The translations under genes and the position numbers were made by a program. A DNA stretch of 7,205 nucleotides, taken from an uncultured Eubacterium sp. (GTDB lineage Bacteria; Bacillota; Clostridia; Lachnospirales; Lachnospiraceae). Each line of letters starts with the position of its first letter. The first letter of the stretch is position 1. Below the pieces are notes generated by a model. It searched no databases and was not told where the DNA came from. It was given only the letters and a program-made list of their open reading frames with translations. This document shows positions 1-6,176 of this stretch, one piece after another. The stretch is taken from contig CAJTVR010000147.1 in NCBI GenBank assembly GCA_910580075.1, positions 1 through 7,205 of the forward strand. Direction: 5' to 3'.

Positions 1-21
1 TCCTTTTTCTGTTCCGCCTGC

Positions 22-219
22 GAACAGTAAGAAACTCTAAATTTTCTGCTTCAGGGCAGTGGCAGCGGACGGACCGGTGCCTGATGCCCTGGCGCTATGG
101 CATGCTTTATGTTCTGGCACTGTCAGGCACCTTTTGGGGCTTCCAGGTTTTCTGCTGCGCCAGGCAGTGTGCCCCAAATCCTGGATATCAGGCAGAAAAT
201 TAAGAGTTTCTAACTGTTC
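22..219. repeat. 198-bp structure bounded by 28-bp inverted repeats
   Basis: Bases 22-49 are the reverse complement of bases 192-219 with only two mismatches in 28 (two A/T differences). Shorter nested pairs lie between the arms: CAGGGCA 52-58 with TGCCCTG 85-91, GGCGC 91-95 with GCGCC 157-161, and TTTGGGGC 133-140 with GCCCCAAA 171-178. Not all of these can form at once. The size and the near-perfect termini suit a MITE-like element or a strongly folded transcript. No target-site duplication was found at the ends, and no transposase is present, so mobility is only an inference. Confidence 0.75.
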
Positions 220-237
220 TCCAGAGTCACAGAAAAA

Positions 238-289
238 GGAAAAAGTTTCTCCGCCCGGCTGGTACTGGCTGAATTCATATTTCTGTCTG
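238..289 (-). repeat. Dispersed ~50-bp repeat, copy A (inverted)
   Basis: Read on the minus strand, this segment begins CAGACAGA and continues through AATTCAG, TACCAGCC and GGCGGAGAAACTTTTT. It matches the copy at 743-793 with only scattered substitutions, and the copy at 409-445 more loosely. It lies 18 bp from the right arm of the 198-bp inverted-repeat structure. Unlike copies B and C it lacks the GCGTCCGGG tail. Its function is unknown. Confidence 0.7.
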
Positions 290-408
290 TCACCGTTTTC
301 CAGGCACACGCCACAGCATGGCATCCAGACATTTATTCTGTTACAGACAGTGCCGGCTCCTGTCGGGCTTCTGCCTGCATTTGGAAACCAGCGTTCAGCC
401 AGGGTATT

Positions 409-460
409 AAATTCATCCAGTAACAGCCAGGCAGAGAAACTTTTCCGCCCGGCGTCCGGG
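409..460 (+). repeat. Dispersed ~50-bp repeat, copy B
   Basis: This copy starts AAATTCA, passes through CAGCCAGGC and GAGAAACTTTTCCGCC, and ends GGCGTCCGGG. It aligns with copy C (756-810) over its whole length with a few substitutions and small gaps in the central A/T run. The core is an imperfect hairpin, CCAGGC...GCCCGG, whose arms no longer pair fully. Confidence 0.7.
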
Positions 461-742
461 TAACCTATACCAAAATCAATCGCTTCAAACGTGTCATAAT
501 ATATGCTGCTATTTCCATAGAGTACAGTCTGATATGTATGCAGGATTTATCATAGCATATCTGAATCAGCAGTGCAAAGTATTTTCAATACGGGGCTGGA
601 TTTTTGCAACAGTTACATTTCACAGAGGAAGCAGGCAGGTATATCTGTGGTATTCGGAAAAATGAATGCATATGGATTACCCGGACTCTGAATGGAAAAT
701 CTGTACCTTCTGATGTTCCTCCTGGCACCCTATACCGGCAGT

Positions 743-810
743 CAGACAGACATGTAAATTCAGCAAATACCAGCCAGGCGGAAAAAAGTTTCTCCGCCTG
801 GCGTCCGGGG
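743..810 (+). repeat. Dispersed ~50-bp repeat, copy C, with intact hairpin
   Basis: This is the best-formed copy. Bases 774-782 (CCAGGCGGA) pair perfectly with 793-801 (TCCGCCTGG) around a 10-base A/T-rich loop, giving a strong 9-bp stem. The 5' flank CAGACAGA...AATTCAG is shared with copy A and the 3' flank GCGTCCGGG with copy B. There is no T-run after the stem, so it is not a classical terminator. It resembles a REP-like intergenic repeat. Confidence 0.7.
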
Positions 811-942
811 CAGATTCCATATGCTCAGGCAGCAGACTGTTATTGTGCCATATCTTTTATTCAGGCATACAGTTTATCCCGTCATATTGACGAATTCACA
901 GCTTTTTCAGATGAATTTCTAGTATAAAAAACAAAATTAGGA

Positions 943-971
943 TTGCAACAAATGCGAAGTCGTTGTAAAAT
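943..971 (+). promoter_or_regulatory. Probable sigma-A promoter of the ptsI operon
   Basis: A TTGCAA -35 box (943-948), a 17-bp spacer and a TAAAAT -10 box (966-971) give near-ideal vegetative promoter geometry. The start of transcription would fall near 977-979, about 48 bp before the first ribosome binding site and 260 bp before ptsI. An imperfect dyad, TTGCAAC (943-949) with GTTGTAA (962-968), overlaps the promoter and could be an operator. No catabolite-response element is recognisable here. Confidence 0.6.
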
Positions 972-1025
972 ATAGATACACTAAAATGCTTTGGTGATGC
1001 GGTGATTATTTTAGGAGGAAACGAA

Positions 1026-1240
1026 ATGAAAAATTATAAGCATCCCCCATGGAACACCCTGTATTCAAAACACTTTACACATGAAGTGCAAAAGGCATGA
1101 TCCTGAATCAGGCATAGAAAAGCATCTTCTATGCGGGACGCATTCAGGGCATCGTAAAGCAGAAGACCATATCAGAATTTTGGCTGATTCTGTATGGGAG
1201 CTTTGTAGTTGAAAAAAATGAAAGGGAAAAGAAAAAATGA
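1026..1240 (+). pseudogene. Disrupted small gene directly upstream of ptsI
   Basis: A strong AGGAGG (1013-1018) sits 7 bases before the ATG at 1026. The first frame gives 24 codons (starting MKNYKHPPWNTLYSKH) and stops at 1098. A different frame, open from 1118 to 1240, continues as convincing protein: IFYAGRIQGIVKQ, then TISEFWLILYGSFVVEK, then a basic tail. Its stop TGA overlaps the ATG of ptsI in an ATGA junction. The simplest reading is one gene of about 71 codons carrying a one-base frameshift near 1089-1097 and an in-frame TAG at 1115. I do not recognise the family. The 24-codon frame could alternatively be a leader peptide, or the breaks could be sequencing errors. The ATGA overlap and the good start site both argue that the gene was once real. 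Confidence 0.55.
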
Positions 1241-2871
1241 CTGAATATTTAGGAAAATCGGTTTACAAGGGCATTACAATCGGAAAAGTATTAGTATTAA
1301 AGAAAAGAGATACACAGATTAAAAGAACAAAAATAGAAGATGCCCAGGCTGAAATAAAACGAGTGGAGGAAGCATGCGGACAGGCGAAAAAGCAGCTTCA
1401 GGCTTTGTATGACAAAGCAGTTAAGGAAGTAGGAGAAGCCAGTGCAGCAATTTTCGAAGTGCATCAGATGATGTTAGAGGACGACGATTATCTGGATTCG
1501 ATTCAAAATATGATTCAAACAGAAATGGTAAATGCAGAATATGCCGTAGCAGTTACCGGAGATAATTTTGCTGAAATGTTCGCAAATATGGACGATGACT
1601 ATATGAAGGCAAGGTCAGCTGACGTGAAGGATATTTCAGAAAGGCTTGTGCGAAACCTTTCAGGAGAAGGCGATGCAGATTTAAGCTCTATGGAGCCTTC
1701 TATTATTGTAGCAGATGATTTAAGCCCGAGCGAAACCGTGCAGATGGATAAAGAGAAAATACTTGGTTTTGTGACAGTTCACGGTTCAACCAATTCTCAT
1801 ACAGCTATTTTAGCACGTATGATGAATATTCCGGCTCTGATTGGTGTTCCAATGAATCTGGATGATATACATAACGGCATGGAGGCAGTTGTAGACGGTT
1901 TCGAAAGCAAAGTCATATTTGAACCGTCTGATGAAGTGCGCAGCGAAACTGAGAAAAAGATTCAGGAAGAGCAGGAAAAAGCTCATATGCTGCTGACGCT
2001 CAAGGGCAAGGAAAATGTTACTTTAGACGGACATAAGGTTAATATTTATGCTAATATCGGCAGTGTAGGGGATGTAGGATATGTACTGGAAAACGATGCA
2101 GGCGGTATCGGCCTGTTTCGAAGCGAGTTTCTGTATCTTGGAAAATCGGATTTTCCAACAGAAGAAGAACAGTTCCAGGCATACCGCCAGGTGCTTCAGA
2201 CAATGGCTGGCAAAAAAGTAATTATCCGTACACTGGATATCGGGGCAGATAAACAGGTGGATTATTTTAATCTGGGCAATGAGGACAATCCGGCACTGGG
2301 ATACCGTGCGATCCGCATCTGCTTAAAACAGCCGGATATTTTTAAGACACAGGTCCGTGCACTGCTTCGTGCAGCTGTATTTGGAAACCTTTCCATTATG
2401 TATCCGATGATTATTTCTACAGATGAAGTAAAGAAAATTTATGAAATCGTAGAAGAAGTGCGCCAGGAGCTGGAAGCAAAAGGGATTCCTTATAAAATGC
2501 CGGAACAGGGTATTATGATAGAGACTCCTGCAGCAGTTATGATCAGTGACGAACTGGCAGAGCTTGTTGATTTCTTCAGCATTGGTACAAACGATCTGAC
2601 ACAGTATACACTGGCGATTGACAGGCAGAATGAAAGGCTGGATGATTTCTACAATCCGCATCATACAGCAATTCTGCGCATGATTAAGATGGTTGTAGAT
2701 AATGCGCATAAATGCGGCAAATGGGCTGGTATCTGCGGTGAGCTTGGCGCAGATCTGGAGCTGACAGAGGAATTTATGAAGATGGGACTGGATGAACTTT
2801 CAGTAGCGCCTTCTATGGTATTGAAAGTGCGCAAAGCAGTACGCGAAATGCGGGTTAATCCGGAGGCATAA
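1237..2871 (+). CDS. ptsI: Phosphoenolpyruvate-protein phosphotransferase (PTS enzyme I)
   Basis: This cytoplasmic enzyme takes phosphate from PEP onto a histidine and passes it to HPr, powering all PTS sugar uptake. Domains in order are an N-terminal swivelling and HPr-binding part (about 1-225) and a C-terminal PEP-binding barrel (about 250-540). The phospho-acceptor is His188 in STNSHTAILAR. Catalytic residues match the family: Arg295 (GIGLFRSEF), Arg331 (RTLDIGADK), Glu429 (MIET), Asn452-Asp453 (TNDLTQY) and Cys500 (GICGE), the expected acid/base cysteine. The motif before His188 is HGSTNSH rather than the textbook GGRTSH, a variation I believe is common in Clostridia. At 544 residues it is on the short side of the usual 540-590. 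The start follows AAAGGGA at 1221-1227. It is translationally coupled to the broken small gene upstream. No ptsH or PTS permease gene lies in the window. Confidence 0.96.
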   Translation: MTEYLGKSVYKGITIGKVLVLKKRDTQIKRTKIEDAQAEIKRVEEACGQAKKQLQALYDKAVKEVGEASAAIFEVHQMMLEDDDYLDSIQNMIQTEMVNAEYAVAVTGDNFAEMFANMDDDYMKARSADVKDISERLVRNLSGEGDADLSSMEPSIIVADDLSPSETVQMDKEKILGFVTVHGSTNSHTAILARMMNIPALIGVPMNLDDIHNGMEAVVDGFESKVIFEPSDEVRSETEKKIQEEQEKAHMLLTLKGKENVTLDGHKVNIYANIGSVGDVGYVLENDAGGIGLFRSEFLYLGKSDFPTEEEQFQAYRQVLQTMAGKKVIIRTLDIGADKQVDYFNLGNEDNPALGYRAIRICLKQPDIFKTQVRALLRAAVFGNLSIMYPMIISTDEVKKIYEIVEEVRQELEAKGIPYKMPEQGIMIETPAAVMISDELAELVDFFSIGTNDLTQYTLAIDRQNERLDDFYNPHHTAILRMIKMVVDNAHKCGKWAGICGELGADLELTEEFMKMGLDELSVAPSMVLKVRKAVREMRVNPEA

Positions 2872-2930
2872 AAGGAGCAGGCGAAAAGCAGACAGTTTTC
2901 ATAAAAACGGCGTAATATGGGAGGAAAATA

Positions 2931-3677
2931 ATGTTACTGGAAAATAAGACAGCCATAGTAACCGGCGGAAGCCGGGGAATCGGGTATGCGATTGTAGAAG
3001 GGTTTTTAGCAGAAGGAGCATCGGTTGTACTCTGTGCGAGCCGCCAGGAAACAGCGGAGCAGGCGGTGGCGAAATTAAAAGAAGCACATCCGGAGGCATC
3101 TGTGGAAGGTATCTGGCCGGATTTATCAAATTACTCTAAGGTAAAAGAAGCGTTTGACAAAGCAGCTGATAAATACGGACAGATCGATATTCTTGTAAAC
3201 AATGCCGGAATATCGGAAAGCACGCCGTTTTCAAAATATACAGAAGAATTAATGGATAAAGTACTGACTTTGAATATCAAAGGTGTCTATAACTGTACCA
3301 GAGCAGTGACAGTTTATATGGAAGCAAAAGGAAGCGGCGTAATTATTAATACGTCGTCTATGGTCAGCATCTATGGCCAGCCGGCGGGAGCAGCATATCC
3401 GACGTCAAAATTTGCAGTGAATGGATTCACGCTTTCTCTTGCAAGAGAGCTTGGCCCGAAAGGCATCCGTGTGAATGCAGTAGCCCCTGGCATCACAAAT
3501 ACAGACATGATGCAGGCCGTTCCAAAAGAAGTTATTGAGCCGATGATAGCCCAGATTCCGCTGCGCCGTATGGGTGAGCCGGAAGATATTGCAAATGCAG
3601 TTGTATTTCTGGCATCTGAGAAAGCATCTTATATCACAGGTGTAGTACTTAGCGTGGACGGGCTGGCAAGAAGTTAA
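2931..3677 (+). CDS. SDR family NAD(P)-dependent oxidoreductase, FabG/BaiA-like
   Basis: A classical 248-residue short-chain dehydrogenase, expected to be a cytoplasmic tetramer that interconverts an alcohol and a ketone. The cofactor loop is TGGSRGIG (11-18). NNAG lies at 90-93. The catalytic set is Asn115, Ser143, Tyr156 and Lys160 (YPTSK), followed by the APG turn (185-187). Arg15 and Arg38 (CASR, after the second strand) point to NADP(H). From memory, the overall sequence looks close to BaiA-type bile acid 3-alpha-hydroxysteroid dehydrogenases, sharing TGG[ST]RGIG, PDL, VIINT, GYP/AYP-SK, RM-EPE-IAN and SVDG near the end. BaiA has an acidic residue (Glu42) where this protein has Ser37-Arg38. 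The substrate cannot be assigned; a FabG-like 3-oxoacyl-ACP reductase or a sugar dehydrogenase remains possible. GGGAGG (2919-2924), 6 bases upstream, fixes the start. With no terminator in the 59-bp gap, it is probably co-transcribed with ptsI. Confidence 0.9.
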   Translation: MLLENKTAIVTGGSRGIGYAIVEGFLAEGASVVLCASRQETAEQAVAKLKEAHPEASVEGIWPDLSNYSKVKEAFDKAADKYGQIDILVNNAGISESTPFSKYTEELMDKVLTLNIKGVYNCTRAVTVYMEAKGSGVIINTSSMVSIYGQPAGAAYPTSKFAVNGFTLSLARELGPKGIRVNAVAPGITNTDMMQAVPKEVIEPMIAQIPLRRMGEPEDIANAVVFLASEKASYITGVVLSVDGLARS

Positions 3678-3767
3678 AATGAAAGCTGGACAAATATAAT
3701 ATGTTTTCAGCTGGCAGATAATAATGAAAATAAACATTAAAAATACACGCAGACTGTTACATGACAC

Positions 3768-3792
3768 AAAAAGCCGTCCCTGAATGGGACGG
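3768..3792 (-). terminator. Rho-independent terminator for minus-strand transcription
   Basis: CCGTCCC (3774-3780) and GGGACGG (3786-3792) form a perfect 7-bp GC-rich stem with a TGAAT loop. On the minus strand the stem is followed by C and then five Ts (3772-3768). There is no T-run on the plus side. It would stop transcripts coming from the ABC operon, whose last gene ends 376 bases upstream on that strand, if they pass the palindrome in between. Confidence 0.65.
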
Positions 3793-3812
3793 TGACATAA
3801 GAAAACATTTAT

Positions 3813-3919
3813 GCGAAGAGGCTGTCGCACTAAGCAAAACACATACAAGATATAGTTCCAAAGAACGATTTAATGAACTATATCTTGTATGGTTTTTCTT
3901 AATGCAACAGCTTCTTCGC
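3813..3919. repeat. 107-bp near-perfect palindrome (MITE-like)
   Basis: Bases 3813-3858 pair with 3875-3919 over about 45 positions, with four substitutions and one single-base gap. The inner 17 bp (CATACAAGATATAGTTC, 3842-3858) match perfectly. A 16-base loop separates the arms. Each arm ends with GCGAAGA(A/G)GCTGT(T/C)GCA, a G-rich terminal sequence of the sort seen at insertion-sequence ends. The element therefore looks like a MITE or the joined ends of a lost insertion sequence. It lies exactly between the two convergent transcription units. No target-site duplication was recognised. Confidence 0.7.
3842..3900 (+). terminator. Hairpin terminator at the core of the palindrome
   Basis: The perfect 17-bp inner stem (3842-3858 with 3875-3891) is followed on the plus strand by GTTTTTCTT (3892-3900), so it should terminate transcripts leaving the SDR gene. 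On the minus strand the stem is followed by the weaker GTGTTTTGCTT, so some bidirectional activity is possible. The stem is A/T-rich but long. It is the only clear plus-strand terminator after the SDR stop codon at 3677. Confidence 0.6.
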
Positions 3920-4015
3920 TATTTTTGGGGCTGTCTGGAATTGCTCCTTTTCCTCCTCAAAATCAAATGCACAGATTTTCACCAAAGAACGGATTCACAG
4001 CGGCAGTCTCCTTTT

Positions 4016-4144
4016 GCCGCCGTGGTTTTACGAAATCGTTCAGTCGCAGCAGAAAGTTTGCCGCCGTGGTTTTACGAAATCATTCAGTCGCAGCAGAAAG
4101 TTTGCCGCCGTGGCTTTACGAAATCATTCAGTCGCAGCAGAAAG
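4016..4144 (+). repeat. Three tandem copies of a 44-bp unit
   Basis: Copies start at 4016, 4060 and 4104, each beginning GCCGCCGTGG and running through TTTACGAAATC and TTCAGTCGCAGCAGAAAG. Copies 1 and 2 differ by one base (G at 4038), and copy 3 carries one change (C at 4114) and lacks the final TTT. The last copy ends at 4144, followed by AAACGCGG. A period of 44 is not divisible by three, so each copy is read in a different frame and the open frames across it are unlikely to be genes. A small GCGGCA/TGCCGC hairpin (4000-4005 with 4015-4020) precedes the array. This is a minisatellite, not a CRISPR array, since there are no spacers. Confidence 0.9.
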
Positions 4145-4167
4145 AAACGCGGCTTATTATAAACCAT

Positions 4168-5178
4168 TTATGTGTTTTTTCTCTGATGCACCGAAAGACC
4201 GATATACAACAGGAACCATCCAATACAATGGACGAAGAGAATAAAAATATCTTTTACTGCTGCTGTCCCGCTGCCTGCTGATAAGTCCATAATACCCTCG
4301 AATGCTGCCTGCGAAGGGACAATGTAGCAGACTGCGGAAAGAAGCGGCTGACTTATTCCCACAAGAAAGCTCAGGATGGGTACAGCTATAAATAGCAGAA
4401 TAACGATTTTGATATAAACCACGCCGGACATCAGCCCGCTGGAAGCTCTGCCAATGAATAAGCCTGTCAATGCTGCCACAAATGCGGAAAGCACAATAAG
4501 CACCAGCATGAGAGCCGCATTTTGCAGAGAAAGCCGGAAGCAGATACAAACCGTAATAATAGAGGATAAACATCCGCAGATAAATCCAACAAAGAGCTTT
4601 TGCATAATATACTGGCTGTGGGTCATTGGCAAAATCTCGTTGATAAACGCAACGCCGTCCTCCTTTTCAGAAATCATGTTCATTGCGTTAAAGGTGCATC
4701 CCATAAACATAGCGACAATCAATGTAACAGCAATGAACATATCTTGAAATCCAGCCATTACATCGGGACGCTCTAAAATGTGAACTTCCGTCTGCCCAGC
4801 CGCATTTCGCTGTTCGTATAGGTCAGGGAGCGTGTCAGCGGTTTGGCGAAATATATCCAGCTCGTCGCCAGAAAGAATTGTTTTGATGCTGTTTCCATCA
4901 GCTTCCACACCAATTAGATTTGTAGATGGCTCTTTTATTGCGTCTGTCAGCTCTTCCACCGTCGGATAAGCTGTCACTGTGCCGTAGCGTTCCAGCCATG
5001 TAACGGTTTGTGTCGGCAAATCGCCTTTCAGAACCCCAAAATGCAGCTCGCCCAGCGTAGAAAAGTCGATTGAACCGGCAAAGTTCAAAGCTGCTGCAGC
5101 GACAATGGGTAAAAGAAAGGTCATCAGGCAGAACCTGTCATGCAATACGCTTTTCAGCTGGTAACGTAAACCTTTCAT
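4168..5178 (-). CDS. ABC-2 type transporter permease (second permease)
   Basis: A 336-residue membrane subunit. Six hydrophobic segments are visible: about 17-34, then a roughly 110-residue probably extracytoplasmic domain, then 146-166, 195-215, 221-243, 254-275 and 310-330. This one-plus-five layout is typical of ABC-2 exporters. A cytoplasmic motif, KEDGVAFINEILP (172-184) followed by QKL, resembles one in the preceding permease, so the two probably form a heterodimer driven by the operon's ATPase. I chose the ATG at 5178 over one at 5256 because AAAGGAGGG lies 6 bases before it, and the longer form would add 26 polar, arginine-rich residues overlapping the upstream gene. The upstream permease stops 2 bases before this start. 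The substrate is unknown. The overall pattern resembles permeases annotated as fluoroquinolone-export-like, but bacteriocin or peptide self-protection is equally possible. Confidence 0.88.
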   Translation of the reverse strand: MKGLRYQLKSVLHDRFCLMTFLLPIVAAAALNFAGSIDFSTLGELHFGVLKGDLPTQTVTWLERYGTVTAYPTVEELTDAIKEPSTNLIGVEADGNSIKTILSGDELDIFRQTADTLPDLYEQRNAAGQTEVHILERPDVMAGFQDMFIAVTLIVAMFMGCTFNAMNMISEKEDGVAFINEILPMTHSQYIMQKLFVGFICGCLSSIITVCICFRLSLQNAALMLVLIVLSAFVAALTGLFIGRASSGLMSGVVYIKIVILLFIAVPILSFLVGISQPLLSAVCYIVPSQAAFEGIMDLSAGSGTAAVKDIFILFVHCIGWFLLYIGLSVHQRKNT

Positions 5179-5180
5179 AT

Positions 5181-6176
5181 TCAGCCCTCCTTTCCCATTT
5201 CTCTGCGGAACACGCGCTGTACGCCTGCGAATAATACAGCGATTGCAGCCAGACACCCCAGATCATAGGCAGGGCTATCCGGGCAGGTTCCAAAGTAAGC
5301 GTTTTTCAGGCCCATATAAATATGATAAAATGGATGAAAATAAATCCAATCCAGCTTTACCGCCGTATTTGCAGCCAAAAACACAGGAGTCGCAGCAAAA
5401 ATGGCAATCACAAAATAGGCCAGTGTAAACTGCCGGAAATCTTTTAGAAGCAGGGCGCAAATCAGACCGGTCAGGGTCATAATCAGGGACAGAAGTGCCG
5501 TTTGAAGCAGCACCGCAGGCAGTATAGATGCGGTATCCAAAACTCTGACATTCAGCACGGTGAGCAGTATTGCAAAGACCAGATCGGACAGCAGAAAGAC
5601 TGCCAGCTTGGACAGGATAAACAGATTTTTTTGCAAAGGTAAAATGGCATGAACACGGATAACGCCCATTCTTTTTTCCTTGAACAGCACAGCGGCAATC
5701 CCTAAAAACCCGACAGCGGTAATTTCAAAAAACAGCAGTTCACAGGTGATCTCTTTCCTTGCTTTTTGTTCCGGCGTATTGGAGCCAGTCACCTCGGCGC
5801 TGTAATGCCCTGATGGCTGCAGGAGAGAAAGCGCATAGTCGGCACGGTGACGGTCAGCATGTTCTGTTCCCTTATAGAATATAAGCTGCGGCTCTCCGGT
5901 GCTGGCATCAATGCCGACACCATTTGTATCATCAAGTAAAACTGCATCAAGTGCTTCTTTTGAAGAAACCTGCTGAACCAGTGTGGAAACCGTTGTCTGT
6001 GTTCCTGCCGGGTCATACAGGTACACGCTGTATAGGCTGGCATTCATGAATCTGATATATCCAAAGTTCACATACAGAGTGTAAAGAACCAAAAAGCCCA
6101 GCGACATAAGGAAGAATTTTCCGGAAACCATCATCCGCAAATCTTTTTTAAACAGGGAATAAAAGCTTTTCCACAT
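5181..6176 (-). CDS. ABC-2 type transporter permease (first permease)
   Basis: A 331-residue membrane subunit with hydrophobic segments at about 20-40, 145-165, 187-208, 218-243, 250-270 and 304-320. A soluble loop of about 100 residues follows the first segment, again the ABC-2 one-plus-five plan. The motif KEKRMGVIRVHAILP (166-180) followed by SKL 9 residues later parallels the KE...GV...ILP...KL stretch in the second permease and probably marks the region that contacts the ATPase. Its ATG overlaps the ATPase stop codon by one base (TGATG), with AAGGGGG nearby as ribosome binding site. It should assemble with the second permease and the ATPase into an exporter. The transported compound cannot be told from the sequence. 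Confidence 0.87.
   Translation of the reverse strand: MWKSFYSLFKKDLRMMVSGKFFLMSLGFLVLYTLYVNFGYIRFMNASLYSVYLYDPAGTQTTVSTLVQQVSSKEALDAVLLDDTNGVGIDASTGEPQLIFYKGTEHADRHRADYALSLLQPSGHYSAEVTGSNTPEQKARKEITCELLFFEITAVGFLGIAAVLFKEKRMGVIRVHAILPLQKNLFILSKLAVFLLSDLVFAILLTVLNVRVLDTASILPAVLLQTALLSLIMTLTGLICALLLKDFRQFTLAYFVIAIFAATPVFLAANTAVKLDWIYFHPFYHIYMGLKNAYFGTCPDSPAYDLGCLAAIAVLFAGVQRVFRREMGKEG
5185..5193 (-). promoter_or_regulatory. Ribosome binding site deciding the start of the second permease
   Basis: AAAGGAGGG on the minus strand is 6 bases upstream of the ATG at 5178 and lies inside the last codons of the upstream permease. It is a near-perfect match to the anti-Shine-Dalgarno sequence and rules in favour of the 336-residue product over the 362-residue one. 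Confidence 0.85.

Larger units (their letters stand above)
1..942. other. Repeat-rich region without a supported gene
   Basis: No convincing coding region is visible in these 942 bases. Open frames exist at 59-463 (+), 604-927 (+) and 37-324 (-). None has a good ribosome binding site, their translations match no family I know, and they are rich in Ser, Pro and Gly. Two of them spell related peptides (SQAEK...RP or SQAEK...AWRPG) only because they read through copies of the same DNA repeat. The stretch is better explained by the inverted and dispersed repeats listed separately. The part at 461-742 and 811-942 shows no structure that I can name. Confidence 0.7.

Noticed and set aside
59..463. 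134-codon open frame on the plus strand
   Set aside because: No ribosome binding site or recognisable domain, and it runs through the inverted-repeat structure and repeat copies A and B, which account for its openness.
604..927. 107-codon open frame on the plus strand
   Set aside because: Begins without a good ribosome binding site and contains repeat copy C, producing the same SQAEK peptide as the other spurious frame.
2323..2709. 128-codon antisense open frame within ptsI
   Set aside because: It is a shadow of the ptsI coding frame, rich in Cys, His and Ile, without a ribosome binding site or known domain.
3899..3994. 31-codon minus-strand frame ending AKKLLH at the palindrome arm, as a possible gene remnant
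   Set aside because: It reads like protein, but it is short, has no start codon with a ribosome binding site and matches no family I know. Chance cannot be excluded.
4016..4144. CRISPR array
   Set aside because: The 44-bp copies are directly adjacent with no unique spacers, and no cas genes are present.
3761..4281. Overlapping plus-strand open frames of 76 to 133 codons
   Set aside because: They cross the palindrome and the 44-bp tandem repeats in different frames, and some run into the antisense of the permease gene. The peptide repetition is a product of the DNA repeat.
5179..5256. Upstream ATG at 5256 for the second permease
   Set aside because: The extra 26 residues are polar and arginine-rich, overlap the upstream permease gene, and a strong ribosome binding site points to the ATG at 5178.
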